This document shows positions 1 to 9,134 of a DNA stretch of 64,000 bases, piece after piece. Every line of letters begins with the position of its first letter. The stretch's first letter is position 1. The position numbers and the translations under genes are program-made. The notes under the pieces are model-generated. The model saw nothing but the letters and a program-made list of their open reading frames with translations, was not told the DNA's origin and did no database searches. The DNA comes from Acinetobacter terrae. GTDB lineage: Bacteria; Pseudomonadota; Gammaproteobacteria; Pseudomonadales; Moraxellaceae. Where the stretch lies: positions 45,069 to 109,068 of the forward strand of contig NZ_JABERI010000036.1 in the NCBI RefSeq assembly GCF_013004375.1. The letters run 5' to 3'.

Positions 1-1
1 A

Positions 2-733
2 GGAGCTGAAGTTAAAAGCGTTAAGAAAGGTCGTGGAACCTTAAAAGATGCTATGAATGAGGCATTACGTGACTGGATCAGTAATGTAGACACGACCTAT
101 TATCTCTTAGGAACCGGTGCAGGCCCTCATCCCTATCCGACCATAGTGAGAGAGTTTCAGAAAATTATTGGTATAGAAGCTAAAAATCAAATACTGCTGA
201 AAGAAAATAAACTACCTGATGCTTTAGTTGCCTGTGTGGGTGGCGGATCCAACGCACTGGGGCTAATGCACCCATTTCTACAAGATACGAATATCAAAAT
301 GTTTGGGGTTGAGGCTGGTGGAAAAGGAACAAACAGCGGTGAGCACGCTGCATCTATTTCAAAAGGTAAAGTTGGCGTCCTGCATGGTAATTTGACTTAC
401 TTATTACAAGATTCAGATGGACAGATTCTAGACGGACATTCGATATCGGCAGGATTAGATTATCCTGGAGTTGGTCCTGAGCACGGTATCCTGTTTGAAA
501 CAGGGCGCGTTACTTATGTAACTGTAAATGATGAGCATGCAGTCAATGCATTTCAGATTTTAAGTCAACAGGAGGGAATTATACCGGCGTTAGAGAGTGC
601 TCATGCTATCGCATATGCAATTAAGCTGGCCAAAGAAATGCAGCCTGAACAGACCATTATTGTCAATTTAAGTGGAAGAGGTGACAAAGATTTAAATACA
701 GTCAAAAAATATCTCGCAGGAGTAACCGAATGA
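2..733 (+). CDS. trpB: Tryptophan synthase beta subunit, 3' part (5' end outside window)
   Basis: This is the C-terminal 243 codons of TrpB, the PLP enzyme that condenses indole with serine to make tryptophan. The reading frame is open from base 2, so the start lies upstream of the window. An internal Met codon at 53 is not the true start, because the residues before it are typical TrpB sequence. The phosphate-binding loop GGGSNA, the [11 protein letters not shown] stretch and the serine-containing NLSGRGDKD motif near the C-terminus are intact, so the enzyme part seen here looks functional. The stop codon overlaps the trpA start (ATGA), the usual translational coupling of the two subunits. 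Confidence 0.95.
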   Translation, partial: GAEVKSVKKGRGTLKDAMNEALRDWISNVDTTYYLLGTGAGPHPYPTIVREFQKIIGIEAKNQILLKENKLPDALVACVGGGSNALGLMHPFLQDTNIKMFGVEAGGKGTNSGEHAASISKGKVGVLHGNLTYLLQDSDGQILDGHSISAGLDYPGVGPEHGILFETGRVTYVTVNDEHAVNAFQILSQQEGIIPALESAHAIAYAIKLAKEMQPEQTIIVNLSGRGDKDLNTVKKYLAGVTE

Positions 734-1515
734 ACCGTTTAGACCAAAAATTAAGGGAACTAAAACAGGAAAAGCGAAGCGGTCTGGTGTGTTATTTTAC
801 TGCCGGAGATCCTGGTTTCGTAGAAAGCTCTAATTTGTTTAGTCAATTAGGCCAAGCTGGAGCAGATATTATTGAAATTGGCATTCCATTTTCTGATCCT
901 GTTGCAGATGGAGAAATCATTCAAGCTGCCCATATCAGAGCTTTAAGTGCTGGTCAAACAGTGAATAAAACTATCGAATTGGTCAAAGAAATAAGGTTGA
1001 AGGATAATAAGACACCAATTGTATTCATGACCTATTTAAATCCCATTCTGCAATACGGTTTTGAAAAACTTGTATGTGAAACAGAAAATCTTATTGAAGG
1101 TATCCTTATTCTAGATGCACCGCTTGAATATCAAGATCATTTTAAATTGATATTAAATGCAAAAAATATGCACTTAATATCTATGACGGCTCCAACTACT
1201 CCTGTTGAGAGGTTAGAGCAAATCTCAGCAAGTGCGACAGGGTTTTTATATCATGTTGCGGAAAATGGCCTAACCGGAGGAAATTTAAATCTGCCCAATC
1301 TTGAAAAAAAGATTGCTGAAATAAAACCAATCTTTAATATTCCTATTGCAATTGGCTTTGGGATCAAAAATGAAAGTCATGTTAAAGCTTTAGCGAATAA
1401 AGCAGATCTAATCGTTGTAGGTTCAGCACTTGTTGATACTTTTTTTAAGAAAGGGGTTAATGCTACTTTAGAAAAAGTAAGAGCTTTTTCACAGGTACTT
1501 AAACAAACTAAATAA
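730..1515 (+). CDS. trpA: Tryptophan synthase alpha subunit (divergent)
   Basis: A 261-residue TIM-barrel subunit that cleaves indole-3-glycerol phosphate and channels indole to TrpB. The catalytic Glu and Asp are present in [15 protein letters not shown], and the loop [10 protein letters not shown] occupies the place of the usual Y-x-V-S-R-x-G-V-T-G motif. Both loops deviate from what I expect for housekeeping gammaproteobacterial TrpA, and the codons are strongly AT-ending. Start chosen at the ATG overlapping the trpB stop. The gene is followed by a terminator and an IS rather than by accD, its neighbour in many related genomes. It may be an accessory trp copy, which is an inference. Confidence 0.92.
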   Translation: MNRLDQKLRELKQEKRSGLVCYFTAGDPGFVESSNLFSQLGQAGADIIEIGIPFSDPVADGEIIQAAHIRALSAGQTVNKTIELVKEIRLKDNKTPIVFMTYLNPILQYGFEKLVCETENLIEGILILDAPLEYQDHFKLILNAKNMHLISMTAPTTPVERLEQISASATGFLYHVAENGLTGGNLNLPNLEKKIAEIKPIFNIPIAIGFGIKNESHVKALANKADLIVVGSALVDTFFKKGVNATLEKVRAFSQVLKQTK

Positions 1516-1526
1516 TTTTGTATAAA

Positions 1527-1557
1527 GGGAGAAGAGAATTCTATTCTCCCATTTTTT
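1527..1557 (+). terminator. Rho-independent terminator after trpBA
   Basis: A 7-bp stem GGGAGAA/TTCTCCC with a 10-nt loop is followed by six T residues, 11 bases past the trpA stop. It ends the trp transcript before the mobile element. Confidence 0.85.
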
Positions 1558-1629
1558 ACTTCTAAGATTAGTCACTTTTTATCAAATGGAGCGTAAAACG
1601 CTGTCCTTCAGGTCAGAGATATAAGCGAC

Positions 1630-2776
1630 ACGACATGAAATGTCGTTTGATTTTTAAGAATCAACACTTTTAATTTAACATGAGCTAATATAAGCCCATG
1701 AAAACGCTTAAATTACGCATAAAAGACAAACATTCCAAGATGCTAGCCCAATTGGCATCTGAAGTGAATTTCGTCTGGAATTATGTCAATGATTTAAGCT
1801 TTAAACACCTTAAAAGAAAAGGTAAATTTCTTAGTGCTTACGATATTGCCAAATATACGAAAGGCACATCCAAAGAATGTAATTTACATAGCCAAACCAT
1901 TCAGGCTGTGACAGAAGAATTAGTCACCCGAAGAAAACAGTTCAAAAAGTCAAAATTGGGATGGCGTGTCAGTAATAAGAAATCAGCAAGAAGATCACTA
2001 GGTTGGATACCATTCAAGAAAGTAGCAATCAAGTATGCGGATGGATACGTCCAATATGGCAAGCATCAATTTAAAATATGGGATAGCTACGGACTTTTAA
2101 ATTACAGTATCAAGACTGGTTCATTTGTCGAGGATGCGTGTGGCCGCTGGTATGTCTGCTTGGTTGTGGATAGCCCTAAAACTGAGAAAACGACTGCAAC
2201 TAAAGCGATCGGGATTGATCTGGGCTTAAAGGATATAGGCACATGTTCCGATGGAACAGTGGAACAGTGATTTCAAATCCCAAGTTCTACCGTCAATATG
2301 AACAAAAATTAGGGATTGCTCAACGAGCAAAGAATAAAAAGCGTGTACGTGCATTACACGCCAAGATTGCAAACTGTCGCAAAGACCATTTGCACAAAGC
2401 AAGCACTGTGCTTGTAAAAGAAAATGCACTGATTGTTGTAGGTAATCTGAGTGCGAAAAAACTGGTAAAAACCAAAATGGCGAAGTCTGTTTTGGATACC
2501 AGATTTTCAGCACTCAAAACAATGCTCAAGTATAAATGCGAGAACGCAGGGGTATTGTTTGAAGAAGTGAATGAAAGTTTCACAACCCAAATCTGTTCGT
2601 GCTGTGGTGAGATCACCGCAAGCAGTCCGAAAGGTAGAGCAGATTTGCGAATAAGAGTATGGGAATATGAAAACTGTTTAAGCATCAATGACCGTTATCG
2701 TAAACAGTGCGAACAACATACTTGCGCTTGGGCATAAGCGTCTCGCAGGAGGAATCTCCCTCTTTTAAGGGGGAGA
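1630..2776 (+). mobile_element. IS200/IS605-superfamily element carrying only tnpB (degenerate; ends approximate)
   Basis: A single broken tnpB is bracketed by subterminal hairpins of the kind used instead of inverted repeats by this superfamily. On the left is ACGACAT-GAA-ATGTCGT at 1630-1646. On the right is TCTCCC...GGGAGA at 2755-2776. No tnpA (Y1 transposase) is present, so movement would need one in trans. The exact boundaries cannot be fixed without an empty site. The right hairpin overlaps the region where TnpB guide (omega) RNAs normally end. Confidence 0.7.
1698..2768 (+). pseudogene. tnpB: TnpB-type RNA-guided nuclease, broken by two frameshifts
   Basis: TnpB is the transposon-encoded, guide-RNA-directed RuvC nuclease ancestral to Cas12. 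The N-terminal part and the first RuvC Asp (AIGIDLGLKDIGTCSDG) are read from 1698. An 8-bp tandem duplication (GAACAGTG at 2254-2261 repeated at 2262-2269) then shifts the frame. The middle and the zinc-finger start (CSCCG) continue in the frame that opens at 2243. A second lesion near 2690-2700 loses the frame again, and the natural tail (NILALGHKRLAGG) is readable in another frame up to the TAA at 2766-2768. The second Cys pair of the zinc finger is also damaged (WEYENC instead of W-x-C-x-x-C). It is non-functional as it stands. Confidence 0.85.
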
Positions 2777-2783
2777 GGATGTC

Positions 2784-2906
2784 AAGGTGTTAGAAGGGTA
2801 TAAAGGGTGGCGTGATCTGGGAACTAAAGTGGCAGAATTGATGCTGAATGCTAAAGAAGCCTTTGAAATTGCACGCTTAGATTTGCCGCATTTAAATGAG
2901 TTATAG
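2784..2906 (+). pseudogene. 3' remnant of an unidentified gene behind the TnpB element
   Basis: An open frame with no start codon runs from the right end of the IS to a TAG at 2904-2906. It ends in the helical-looking sequence KVAELMLNAKEAFEIARLDL. It looks like the C-terminus of a cytoplasmic protein whose 5' part was removed when the element landed or was rearranged. I do not recognise the family. Confidence 0.4.
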
Positions 2907-2950
2907 GTGTTTTTATTTTAGTTATTACACGAATCTAAAAAAGCCCAAAT

Positions 2951-2998
2951 CTAGGGTCTGTTGAGAATTAACCAGAGTTAATTCTCAACAGACCCTAG
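2951..2998. repeat. Perfect 22-bp inverted repeat with 4-base spacer
   Basis: The arms 2951-2972 and 2977-2998 are exact reverse complements, beginning CTAGGGTCTGTTGAG, around the spacer CAGA. No T-run follows on either strand, so it is not a standard terminator. The outer GGGTCTGTTGAG resembles IS5-type terminal repeats, and CTAG could be a duplicated target. It may therefore be two abutted IS ends or a minimal MITE. It is isolated between a gene remnant and the convergent MFS gene. Confidence 0.6.
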
Positions 2999-3062
2999 AG
3001 AGGAAATATTTAAAGCTTTAAAATTGGAGCTAATAAAGTTTTATTGGCATTCATTGATTATC

Positions 3063-4502
3063 TTATTCAATCAGTTTTTCAACCTTCATGCTTTCTCGAT
3101 AATATTTACAGCCTTTGAACAGTAAAAACATTCCAATTACACCTGCGACAGCATTCACAATTGAAATGGAATTTCCCACCATTACGGTGTTTTGGAAATA
3201 TTTATCAGTAATTAAAGCAACAGCGGTGGTTCCTATCCCAAGGGCAATCATATTTGAGATAAGCAGGAATTTGGCAGAAACTTGTGCACGTAGTTGGTTT
3301 GGTGTCAGCATTTGAGTTGCGGCTGCAGATGCCGGAATCGGGAATGTTGAGAAGAACATAGCCACAGATATCAGGGCAAATGATAAATAGATGTTGTCGA
3401 CCTGGGTAAACAATACACTTGGAACGATTAAGGCTGCACAGCCGATTGCACCGGAACGGATAGCAGCATCACTGTATCCACGTTTAGAGAAGAAGTCGAT
3501 CAACCAGCCACAGAATAAGGCACCAGAGGTATTCGCCACTAAAATGATGCTACCTAAGATATAACCGGTCTGGCTTGCATCAAGGCCGAAGTTACGCATG
3601 TAATAAGCAGGTGCCCAGCCCAGAAGTGAATACAACATCATGGTATAAAAAGAAAAACCAATAAAATGACAGAAGAAAGTCTTTTTATGCGTCTTAATAA
3701 AGCCAATCGAGTTCTTGAAGGAAGCCTTAACAACCTGACCATCTTGACCAACTTTCATACCCTTACGAGCAGGTTCACGTACCGTCAGCACCATGAGAAG
3801 TGCAAGCAATACACCGGGTAAGCCCACAATCATAAAGGTGAGTTGCCAGGTCTTCACTTCACCAATCACCGGTAAAGCCACGAAACTGATGTCTTTTAAT
3901 AGCCCAATCACATAGCCGCCAATCAGGAAAGCTAAACCTGAACCAATAAAGGCGCCAATGGCATAAACACCGAGTGCACGGCCTAATTTTTCTTTAGGAA
4001 ATAAATCAGCGACAATCGAATAAAATGCTGGGGAAAGTGCGGCTTCACCTGCACCCACACTCAAACGTGCCAAAAACATTTGAATGAAGTTTTTAGTTAA
4101 ACCACAGGCTGCCGTGGCAAGACTCCAGAAAGCAATACCTGTCGCAATAATTTTAATCCGGGACTTTCGATCAGCTAGCGCGGCAATAGGAAGACCCATA
4201 ATCGCATAAAATAACGAGAACGCGAGTCCTTGCAATAAGCTGAACTGGGTATCACTCAGCATTAAATCGGCTTTAATCGGCTCAATCATTAACGATAAAA
4301 TTTGACGGTCTACAAATGACAAAATGTAAGCCAGCATACAGATCACCACCACATACCATTGATAGGTACTACTTTCTTTGGGCGGCTGAGTCTGTTCAGA
4401 AAAAGGCGATCCTGTTTCTACAGAGGTAGGCTCAAAACTTTGATTTTCGGGTTGAAGCGTCCTTTCAACCATTTCTATGTCCAGCGATTTATCATTCATC
4501 AT
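3063..4502 (-). CDS. MFS transporter, possibly for phenylacetate or a related acid
   Basis: A 479-residue inner-membrane carrier with 12 predicted hydrophobic segments. Its N-terminal half contains YILSFVDRQILSLMIEPIK and the loop ALADRKSRIK between TM2 and TM3, the spinster-like branch of the MFS. A longer frame reaches 4610, but an AGGA box six bases before the ATG at 4502 favours that start. It is separated from paaZ by a strong terminator (4650-4681), so it has its own promoter. A TATGTATCG motif like those in front of paaZ and paaA lies about 60 bases upstream, suggesting co-regulation with the paa genes and hence import of an aromatic acid. The substrate is inferred, not shown. Confidence 0.75.
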   Translation of the reverse strand: MMNDKSLDIEMVERTLQPENQSFEPTSVETGSPFSEQTQPPKESSTYQWYVVVICMLAYILSFVDRQILSLMIEPIKADLMLSDTQFSLLQGLAFSLFYAIMGLPIAALADRKSRIKIIATGIAFWSLATAACGLTKNFIQMFLARLSVGAGEAALSPAFYSIVADLFPKEKLGRALGVYAIGAFIGSGLAFLIGGYVIGLLKDISFVALPVIGEVKTWQLTFMIVGLPGVLLALLMVLTVREPARKGMKVGQDGQVVKASFKNSIGFIKTHKKTFFCHFIGFSFYTMMLYSLLGWAPAYYMRNFGLDASQTGYILGSIILVANTSGALFCGWLIDFFSKRGYSDAAIRSGAIGCAALIVPSVLFTQVDNIYLSFALISVAMFFSTFPIPASAAATQMLTPNQLRAQVSAKFLLISNMIALGIGTTAVALITDKYFQNTVMVGNSISIVNAVAGVIGMFLLFKGCKYYRESMKVEKLIE

Positions 4503-4564
4503 GCAACATCCTATGTTGATCGTTTGAGATATTTTGATACTTATAATATTGATATTATTTTTAT

Positions 4565-4577
4565 TATGTATCGTATC
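4565..4577 (+). promoter_or_regulatory. PaaX-operator-like motif upstream of the MFS gene
   Basis: TATGTATCGTATC, part of the near-palindrome TGTATCG/TATCA. It shares its core with the motifs at 6820 and 7015 and resembles the TGATTCG half-site known for PaaX. Confidence 0.45.
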
Positions 4578-4649
4578 ATCTAATCTAGAGTTTAATTTTA
4601 TTTGCGTCAATCAATTTCCATAAAAGGATACAAATAAATTTTTATAATA

Positions 4650-4681
4650 AAAAAAAGGAATCATAATGATTCCTTTTTTTT
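4650..4681. terminator. Bidirectional terminator between paaZ and the MFS gene
   Basis: The inverted repeat AAGGAATCAT/ATGATTCCTT is flanked by an A-run and a T-run, so it can terminate on both strands. In practice it ends the paaZ message. Confidence 0.85.
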
Positions 4682-4693
4682 GAGTTTGAATTT

Positions 4694-6805
4694 TTAGCCA
4701 CGTTCAACCAGGGTCAAAATATCATAAGTTGCGACCAGTTCATTGCGCTGATTTTTGACTTTAATATCCCAGACCACCACACCATGTGGTTTTTGTGCCG
4801 GATCGCGCAGCGCTTTCGGGGTTTTCTGCTTACAGGTCAGTTCCACCTGAAGGGTATCACCAATTTTCACAGGTTCCACAAAGCGCAAGTTGTCCATGCC
4901 ATAGTTGGCAATGACCGGACCCGGAGCGGCATCAACGAATAAACCGGCTGCAGCAGACACGACAAAATAACCATGTGCAACACGTTCACCAAACAGGGAT
5001 TCTGCCGCAGCAATTTTGTCCATATGCGCATAGAAGAAGTCACCACTCAGACAACCAAAGTTAACCAGATCGGCTTCTGTCACGGTACGTCGCGCAGTCA
5101 GCAAACGTTCACCAATACGCAATTCATCAAATGATTTTTTAAAAGGATGCACTCGGTCTTCAAAGACCTGAGCTCCGGCAGTCCAGCTATGGCCAACTTG
5201 GGTCATAGCATTTGGCGAGCCTTGAATCGCAGTACGTTGCATATAATGTTTGACTGCACGCAAGCCACCGAGTTCTTCACCCCCACCGGCACGACCCGGT
5301 CCACCATGAACCAGTAAAGGTAATGGAGAACCATGTCCGGTACTTTCTTTGGCACTTTCTGCATCCAGAATATGTACACGACCATGCCATGGCGCAATTT
5401 TGCTGAGCAGTTGTTCAATATTTTCATCGGTATTGCGTACGATGGATGCCACCAGGCTACCTTCGCCACGTGCCACCAAGTCAGCAAGCTGAACCAGATC
5501 ACCATACGGCATTAAAGTGACCACAGGCCCAAAGGCTTCGATCTTATGAATGTTTTCTGCCTGAGCCGGTGCTTTGCATACCAAGACCGTCGGTGGATAA
5601 CATGCAGACTTCTCGGTATCTTGTACTTGAAGAATAAAGTCCTGACGCAAGTGGCTACCGAATACGATCTCTGCATCCTGACTCAGCTGTTCAACTTTTG
5701 CCGCGACATCATGTTTCTGTTTGACGCTGGCCAAAGCCCCCATACTCACGCCTTCTTGAGCAGGATCGCCCACGACCACTTTTTTCAGTTTTTCAATCAG
5801 ACGACTTTGCACTGTATCCAACAGCTCGGCTGGCACAAAGGCACGACGAATGGCGGTACATTTTTGTCCGGCTTTGGTGGTCATTTCACGGAAAACTTCA
5901 CGGACAAATAAATCAATCGTTTCACCATTGGCTTGCGTCGTCAAAATCGCACTGTTGACCGAGTCTGCTTCCATGGTGAACGGAATTGAGTAGGCATTTA
6001 AGTGTGGATGCGAACGCAGTTTTTGCCCTGTTGAAGCAGAACCGGTAAAGGTGACCGTATCTTGAGGATTCAAATGATCAAATAAATCATAGACCTGTCC
6101 GCAAATGAGCTGCAGTGAACCTTCTGGCAAGAAACCGCTTTCATGAATGGCTTTGACCACGGCATGGGTCAGCTCGGCACCTTCAGTGGCCGGTTTGACA
6201 ATACAGGGTACGCCTGCCAGTAAAGATGGTGCGATTTTCTCCAGCATGCCCCAGATCGGAAAGTTAAAGGCATTGATATGGACAGCGACACCGGCTTTAG
6301 GCGTCAGAATATGTTTCGCGCCAAAGCTACCTTGCTTAGAAAGAGGAATCCAGGCATCTTCGACCCACGCTGTTTCATCACTTAGTTCGCGACGCACCAA
6401 ACTTGAATAGGCATATAAGGTCCCAACCCCGCCTTCAATATCAATCCAGGCATCTTTACGGGTACAGCCGGTTGCTTTGGCAAGCTGGTAAAATTCTTCT
6501 TTGCGTTCCATCAAATACTGTGCCACTTGCTTCAGTGCATTGGCACGTTGATGGAAAGTCCATGTAGCAATAGTCGCGCCTTTTTGTTTGGCATACTTCA
6601 CCACGGCTTGGGTATCGATGCCCTGACTGCCGACCTGATAAACAGCTTCACCGCTAATGGCATGATAAACCGTACGTAAATCGGCTTGAGCGGTGTATTC
6701 CTGACCATAGACCAGTGAAGCTAAGCTTTTGATGAAAATAGGATTATTTTGTGACTCAGTATCTTGATAATCCATTGCGCTCGAGCCGCTATCTAACTCT
6801 AACAT
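4694..6805 (-). CDS. paaZ: Bifunctional oxepin-CoA hydrolase / 3-oxo-5,6-dehydrosuberyl-CoA semialdehyde dehydrogenase
   Basis: This enzyme opens the oxepin-CoA ring and oxidises the resulting aldehyde with NADP. It is a 703-residue fusion. An aldehyde dehydrogenase domain covers about residues 20-540, with the general-base Glu in TMEADSVNSAI and the nucleophile in KAGQKCTAIRR. A C-terminal MaoC-type hydratase domain has GDFFYAHMDK (catalytic Asp and His) and the HGYFVVSAAAG helix. The length is close to that of E. coli PaaZ (681). The start at 6805 has a GGAG box at proper spacing. It is transcribed divergently from paaABCDE, so both arms are controlled from the same intergenic region. Confidence 0.95.
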   Translation of the reverse strand: MLELDSGSSAMDYQDTESQNNPIFIKSLASLVYGQEYTAQADLRTVYHAISGEAVYQVGSQGIDTQAVVKYAKQKGATIATWTFHQRANALKQVAQYLMERKEEFYQLAKATGCTRKDAWIDIEGGVGTLYAYSSLVRRELSDETAWVEDAWIPLSKQGSFGAKHILTPKAGVAVHINAFNFPIWGMLEKIAPSLLAGVPCIVKPATEGAELTHAVVKAIHESGFLPEGSLQLICGQVYDLFDHLNPQDTVTFTGSASTGQKLRSHPHLNAYSIPFTMEADSVNSAILTTQANGETIDLFVREVFREMTTKAGQKCTAIRRAFVPAELLDTVQSRLIEKLKKVVVGDPAQEGVSMGALASVKQKHDVAAKVEQLSQDAEIVFGSHLRQDFILQVQDTEKSACYPPTVLVCKAPAQAENIHKIEAFGPVVTLMPYGDLVQLADLVARGEGSLVASIVRNTDENIEQLLSKIAPWHGRVHILDAESAKESTGHGSPLPLLVHGGPGRAGGGEELGGLRAVKHYMQRTAIQGSPNAMTQVGHSWTAGAQVFEDRVHPFKKSFDELRIGERLLTARRTVTEADLVNFGCLSGDFFYAHMDKIAAAESLFGERVAHGYFVVSAAAGLFVDAAPGPVIANYGMDNLRFVEPVKIGDTLQVELTCKQKTPKALRDPAQKPHGVVVWDIKVKNQRNELVATYDILTLVERG

Positions 6806-6819
6806 TGTAAAACTCCATT

Positions 6820-7027
6820 TATGATACGTTTTGGGAAGTATTTTAATTTTGATGTTTCATAATTTGTGATTAAAAAGCTGAAATGTCAATCACAAATGTG
6901 TGTTTAAAAATGATTAACAATAAAATAAAAAATATTTAATTATATAAAACATATACTTGTTATGAATATGTTGTAAAAATTAAATGATACCAATAAATAT
7001 GTATTGATTTTAATTATGTATCGTTTT
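6820..7027. promoter_or_regulatory. Divergent paaZ/paaA control region with two matching operator-like motifs
   Basis: TATGATACGTTTT (6820-6832) sits just before the paaZ start, and TATGTATCGTTTT (7015-7027) lies 40 bases before the paaA ATG. The 13-mers differ at only three central positions. Together with 4565-4577 they form a set compatible with binding by PaaX, the phenylacetyl-CoA-responsive repressor whose gene is at 16571. The assignment rests on motif similarity only. Confidence 0.5.
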
Positions 7028-7066
7028 AATTTAAATGTATCAACACTTGGGATAAGTGAGGGAACA

Positions 7067-8011
7067 ATGAATAATCAACAACAAATCTTTGATCAAAAGA
7101 TTGAAAAGGATATTTCTATCGAGCCGAAGGACTGGATGCCGGATGCTTATCGTAAGACCTTGATTCGTCAGATTGGTCAGCATGCACACTCTGAAGTGGT
7201 GGGCATGTTGCCAGAAGGAAACTGGATTACCCGTGCACCGACCTTGAAACGTAAAGCCGTGCTGATGGCAAAAGTCCAGGATGAAGCCGGTCATGCTTTG
7301 TACCTGTACAGTGCTGCAGAAACCTTGGGTGCAGATCGTGACGACATGATGGATAAACTGATTGCCGGTCGCATGAAATATTCTTCAATTTTTAACTATC
7401 CAACCCTGAGCTGGGCCGATGTTGCAGCGATTGGCTGGCTGGTGGATGGTGCAGCAATTGTCAATCAGGTTGCGCTTTGCCGTACTTCTTATGGTCCTTA
7501 TGCACGTGCCATGGTGCGCGTCTGTAAAGAAGAGAGTTTTCATCAGCGTCAGGGCTTTGAAGCCATGATGGAATTGGCCAATGGTACGCCGGAACAAAAG
7601 CAATTGGCACAGGATGCAGTGAACCGTTTCTGGTGGCCAGCACTGATGATGTTTGGTCCAAGTGATGATAATTCACCGAACAGTGCACAAAGTATGCAGT
7701 GGAAAATTAAATTATTCAGCAACGATGAGCTACGTCAGAAATTTGTCGATAACACTGTATCGCAAGTCTTACAGCTTGGTTTAACCGTTCCAGATCCAGA
7801 CCTCAAATTCAATGAAGCAACCGGACATTATGAATTTGGTGAAATCAATTGGGATGAGTTCTTTGCGATTCTTGCAGGCAAGGGGCCTTGTAACCATGAG
7901 CGTATTGAAGCACGCCGCAAAGCTTGGGAAGGCGGCAAGTGGGTACGTGATTCAGCAGCAGTCTATGCGCAGAAACAGCAGCAACAGTCAGAAGCACAAA
8001 AGGTTGCTTAA
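7067..8011 (+). CDS. paaA: Phenylacetyl-CoA 1,2-epoxidase, catalytic subunit
   Basis: A di-iron oxygenase subunit that epoxidises the ring of phenylacetyl-CoA with O2. The iron ligands appear in [10 protein letters not shown] and [11 protein letters not shown], the paired E-x-x-H motifs of the ferritin-like fold. The frame opens at 7004, but the ATG at 7067 is preceded by GTGAGGGAACA and gives 314 residues, close to the 309 of E. coli PaaA. It is first of a tightly spaced paaABCDE set in which A, B, C and E make the multicomponent enzyme. Confidence 0.96.
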   Translation: MNNQQQIFDQKIEKDISIEPKDWMPDAYRKTLIRQIGQHAHSEVVGMLPEGNWITRAPTLKRKAVLMAKVQDEAGHALYLYSAAETLGADRDDMMDKLIAGRMKYSSIFNYPTLSWADVAAIGWLVDGAAIVNQVALCRTSYGPYARAMVRVCKEESFHQRQGFEAMMELANGTPEQKQLAQDAVNRFWWPALMMFGPSDDNSPNSAQSMQWKIKLFSNDELRQKFVDNTVSQVLQLGLTVPDPDLKFNEATGHYEFGEINWDEFFAILAGKGPCNHERIEARRKAWEGGKWVRDSAAVYAQKQQQQSEAQKVA

Positions 8012-8042
8012 AACAGTTTGATCAATATAAGGAAATTTGCTC

Positions 8043-8333
8043 ATGAATAACAAAAAAAACTGGTCACTTTATGAAGTGTTTGTGCGTAGTAAACAGGGTC
8101 TAAGTCACCGTCATGTTGGCAGCCTGCGTGCACCGGATGAGGAAGTCGCACTACAAAATGCCCGCGATGTGTATACCCGCCGCAATGAAGGCATCAGTAT
8201 CTGGGTGGTGAAATCTGAATTGATTACTTCTTCACAGCCAGATGAAAAAGCAGAATTTTTTGAACCGGCTTTGGACAAGGTTTATCGCCATCCGACCTTT
8301 TATAATATTCCAGCTGGCATCGAGCACATGTAA
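8043..8333 (+). CDS. paaB: Phenylacetyl-CoA epoxidase subunit PaaB
   Basis: A 96-residue small subunit of the epoxidase, needed for complex assembly or as a bridge between PaaAC dimers. It has the family pattern WSLYEVFVRSKQGLSHRHVG followed by DEEVALQNARDVYTRR. The start is taken at 8043, after AAGGA. An in-frame TTG six bases earlier is unlikely. It lies between paaA and paaC with gaps of about 30 and 17 bases. Confidence 0.95.
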   Translation: MNNKKNWSLYEVFVRSKQGLSHRHVGSLRAPDEEVALQNARDVYTRRNEGISIWVVKSELITSSQPDEKAEFFEPALDKVYRHPTFYNIPAGIEHM

Positions 8334-8350
8334 AGGGAAAGGTGAAAATT

Positions 8351-9106
8351 ATGACAAATCAAGTATTGGCAGAATTTCTTTTACATGTGGGTGACAGTCA
8401 ACTGATCCTGTCACATCGTTTGGCAGAGTGGTGCGGTCATGCACCTGAACTGGAGCTGGATATTGCCTTAGCCAATATTGGACTGGATTTATTGGGTCAG
8501 GCACGTACCGCACTCAGTTTGGCGGGTGAAGTGGAAGGCTTGGGCCGTGATGAAGACAAGCTGGCTTACTTCCGCACTGAGCGTGAATACCGTAATTTAC
8601 TGCTGTGTGAACAGCTGAATGGTGACTTTGCCCAGACTTTGGTACGCCAGTGGTTGATGGACCACTACCACGCTTTATTGTTTAGTGCCTTAAGTGAAAG
8701 TCAGCATCCTAAGTTGGCGGCTTTTGCAGTGAAGTCACTCAAAGAAGTGAAATATCACCAGCGTTTTTCCACCACCTGGATGGAACGCTTAAGTTTAGGT
8801 ACAGCAGAAGCCCATGAAAAAACTCAGCAAGGTTTAAACCAGTTATGGCGTTTTAGCGAGGAACTTTTTGTACTGACGGCTGATGAAAGACAGCTGGTTG
8901 ATACCCGTGTAATTCCAAATATTGAAAATTTAAAAGCACAGTGGCTGGAGACGATTACAGCCGAGTTAGCTCGATTTGAATTAAGCCTGCCAGAGCTGGG
9001 CACTTATCGTAGTGGTGCTAAACAGGGTTTACATACAGAGCATCTCGGTTTTGTTTTGGCCGAACTGCAATATATGCAGCGCTCATATCCAAACATGAGC
9101 TGGTAA
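8351..9106 (+). CDS. paaC: Phenylacetyl-CoA epoxidase structural subunit PaaC
   Basis: A ferritin-like partner of PaaA that has lost most metal ligands and serves a structural and substrate-positioning role. It has 251 residues, near the family norm. Typical stretches are LSHRLAEWCGHAPELELDIA and DLLGQARTALSLAGEVEG. The ATG at 8351 follows an AAAGGG/AAAGGTG purine tract. The earlier in-frame GTG at 8342 lies inside that tract. Confidence 0.95.
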   Translation: MTNQVLAEFLLHVGDSQLILSHRLAEWCGHAPELELDIALANIGLDLLGQARTALSLAGEVEGLGRDEDKLAYFRTEREYRNLLLCEQLNGDFAQTLVRQWLMDHYHALLFSALSESQHPKLAAFAVKSLKEVKYHQRFSTTWMERLSLGTAEAHEKTQQGLNQLWRFSEELFVLTADERQLVDTRVIPNIENLKAQWLETITAELARFELSLPELGTYRSGAKQGLHTEHLGFVLAELQYMQRSYPNMSW

Positions 9107-9134
9107 TTCAGCATAATCACAGGGAGTGAGTCGC

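Noticed and set aside
1681..1697. ATTTAACAT sequence before the TnpB gene as another pdif site
   Set aside because: Only part of one arm matches and no partner arm at 6 bp exists. It belongs to the IS left end.
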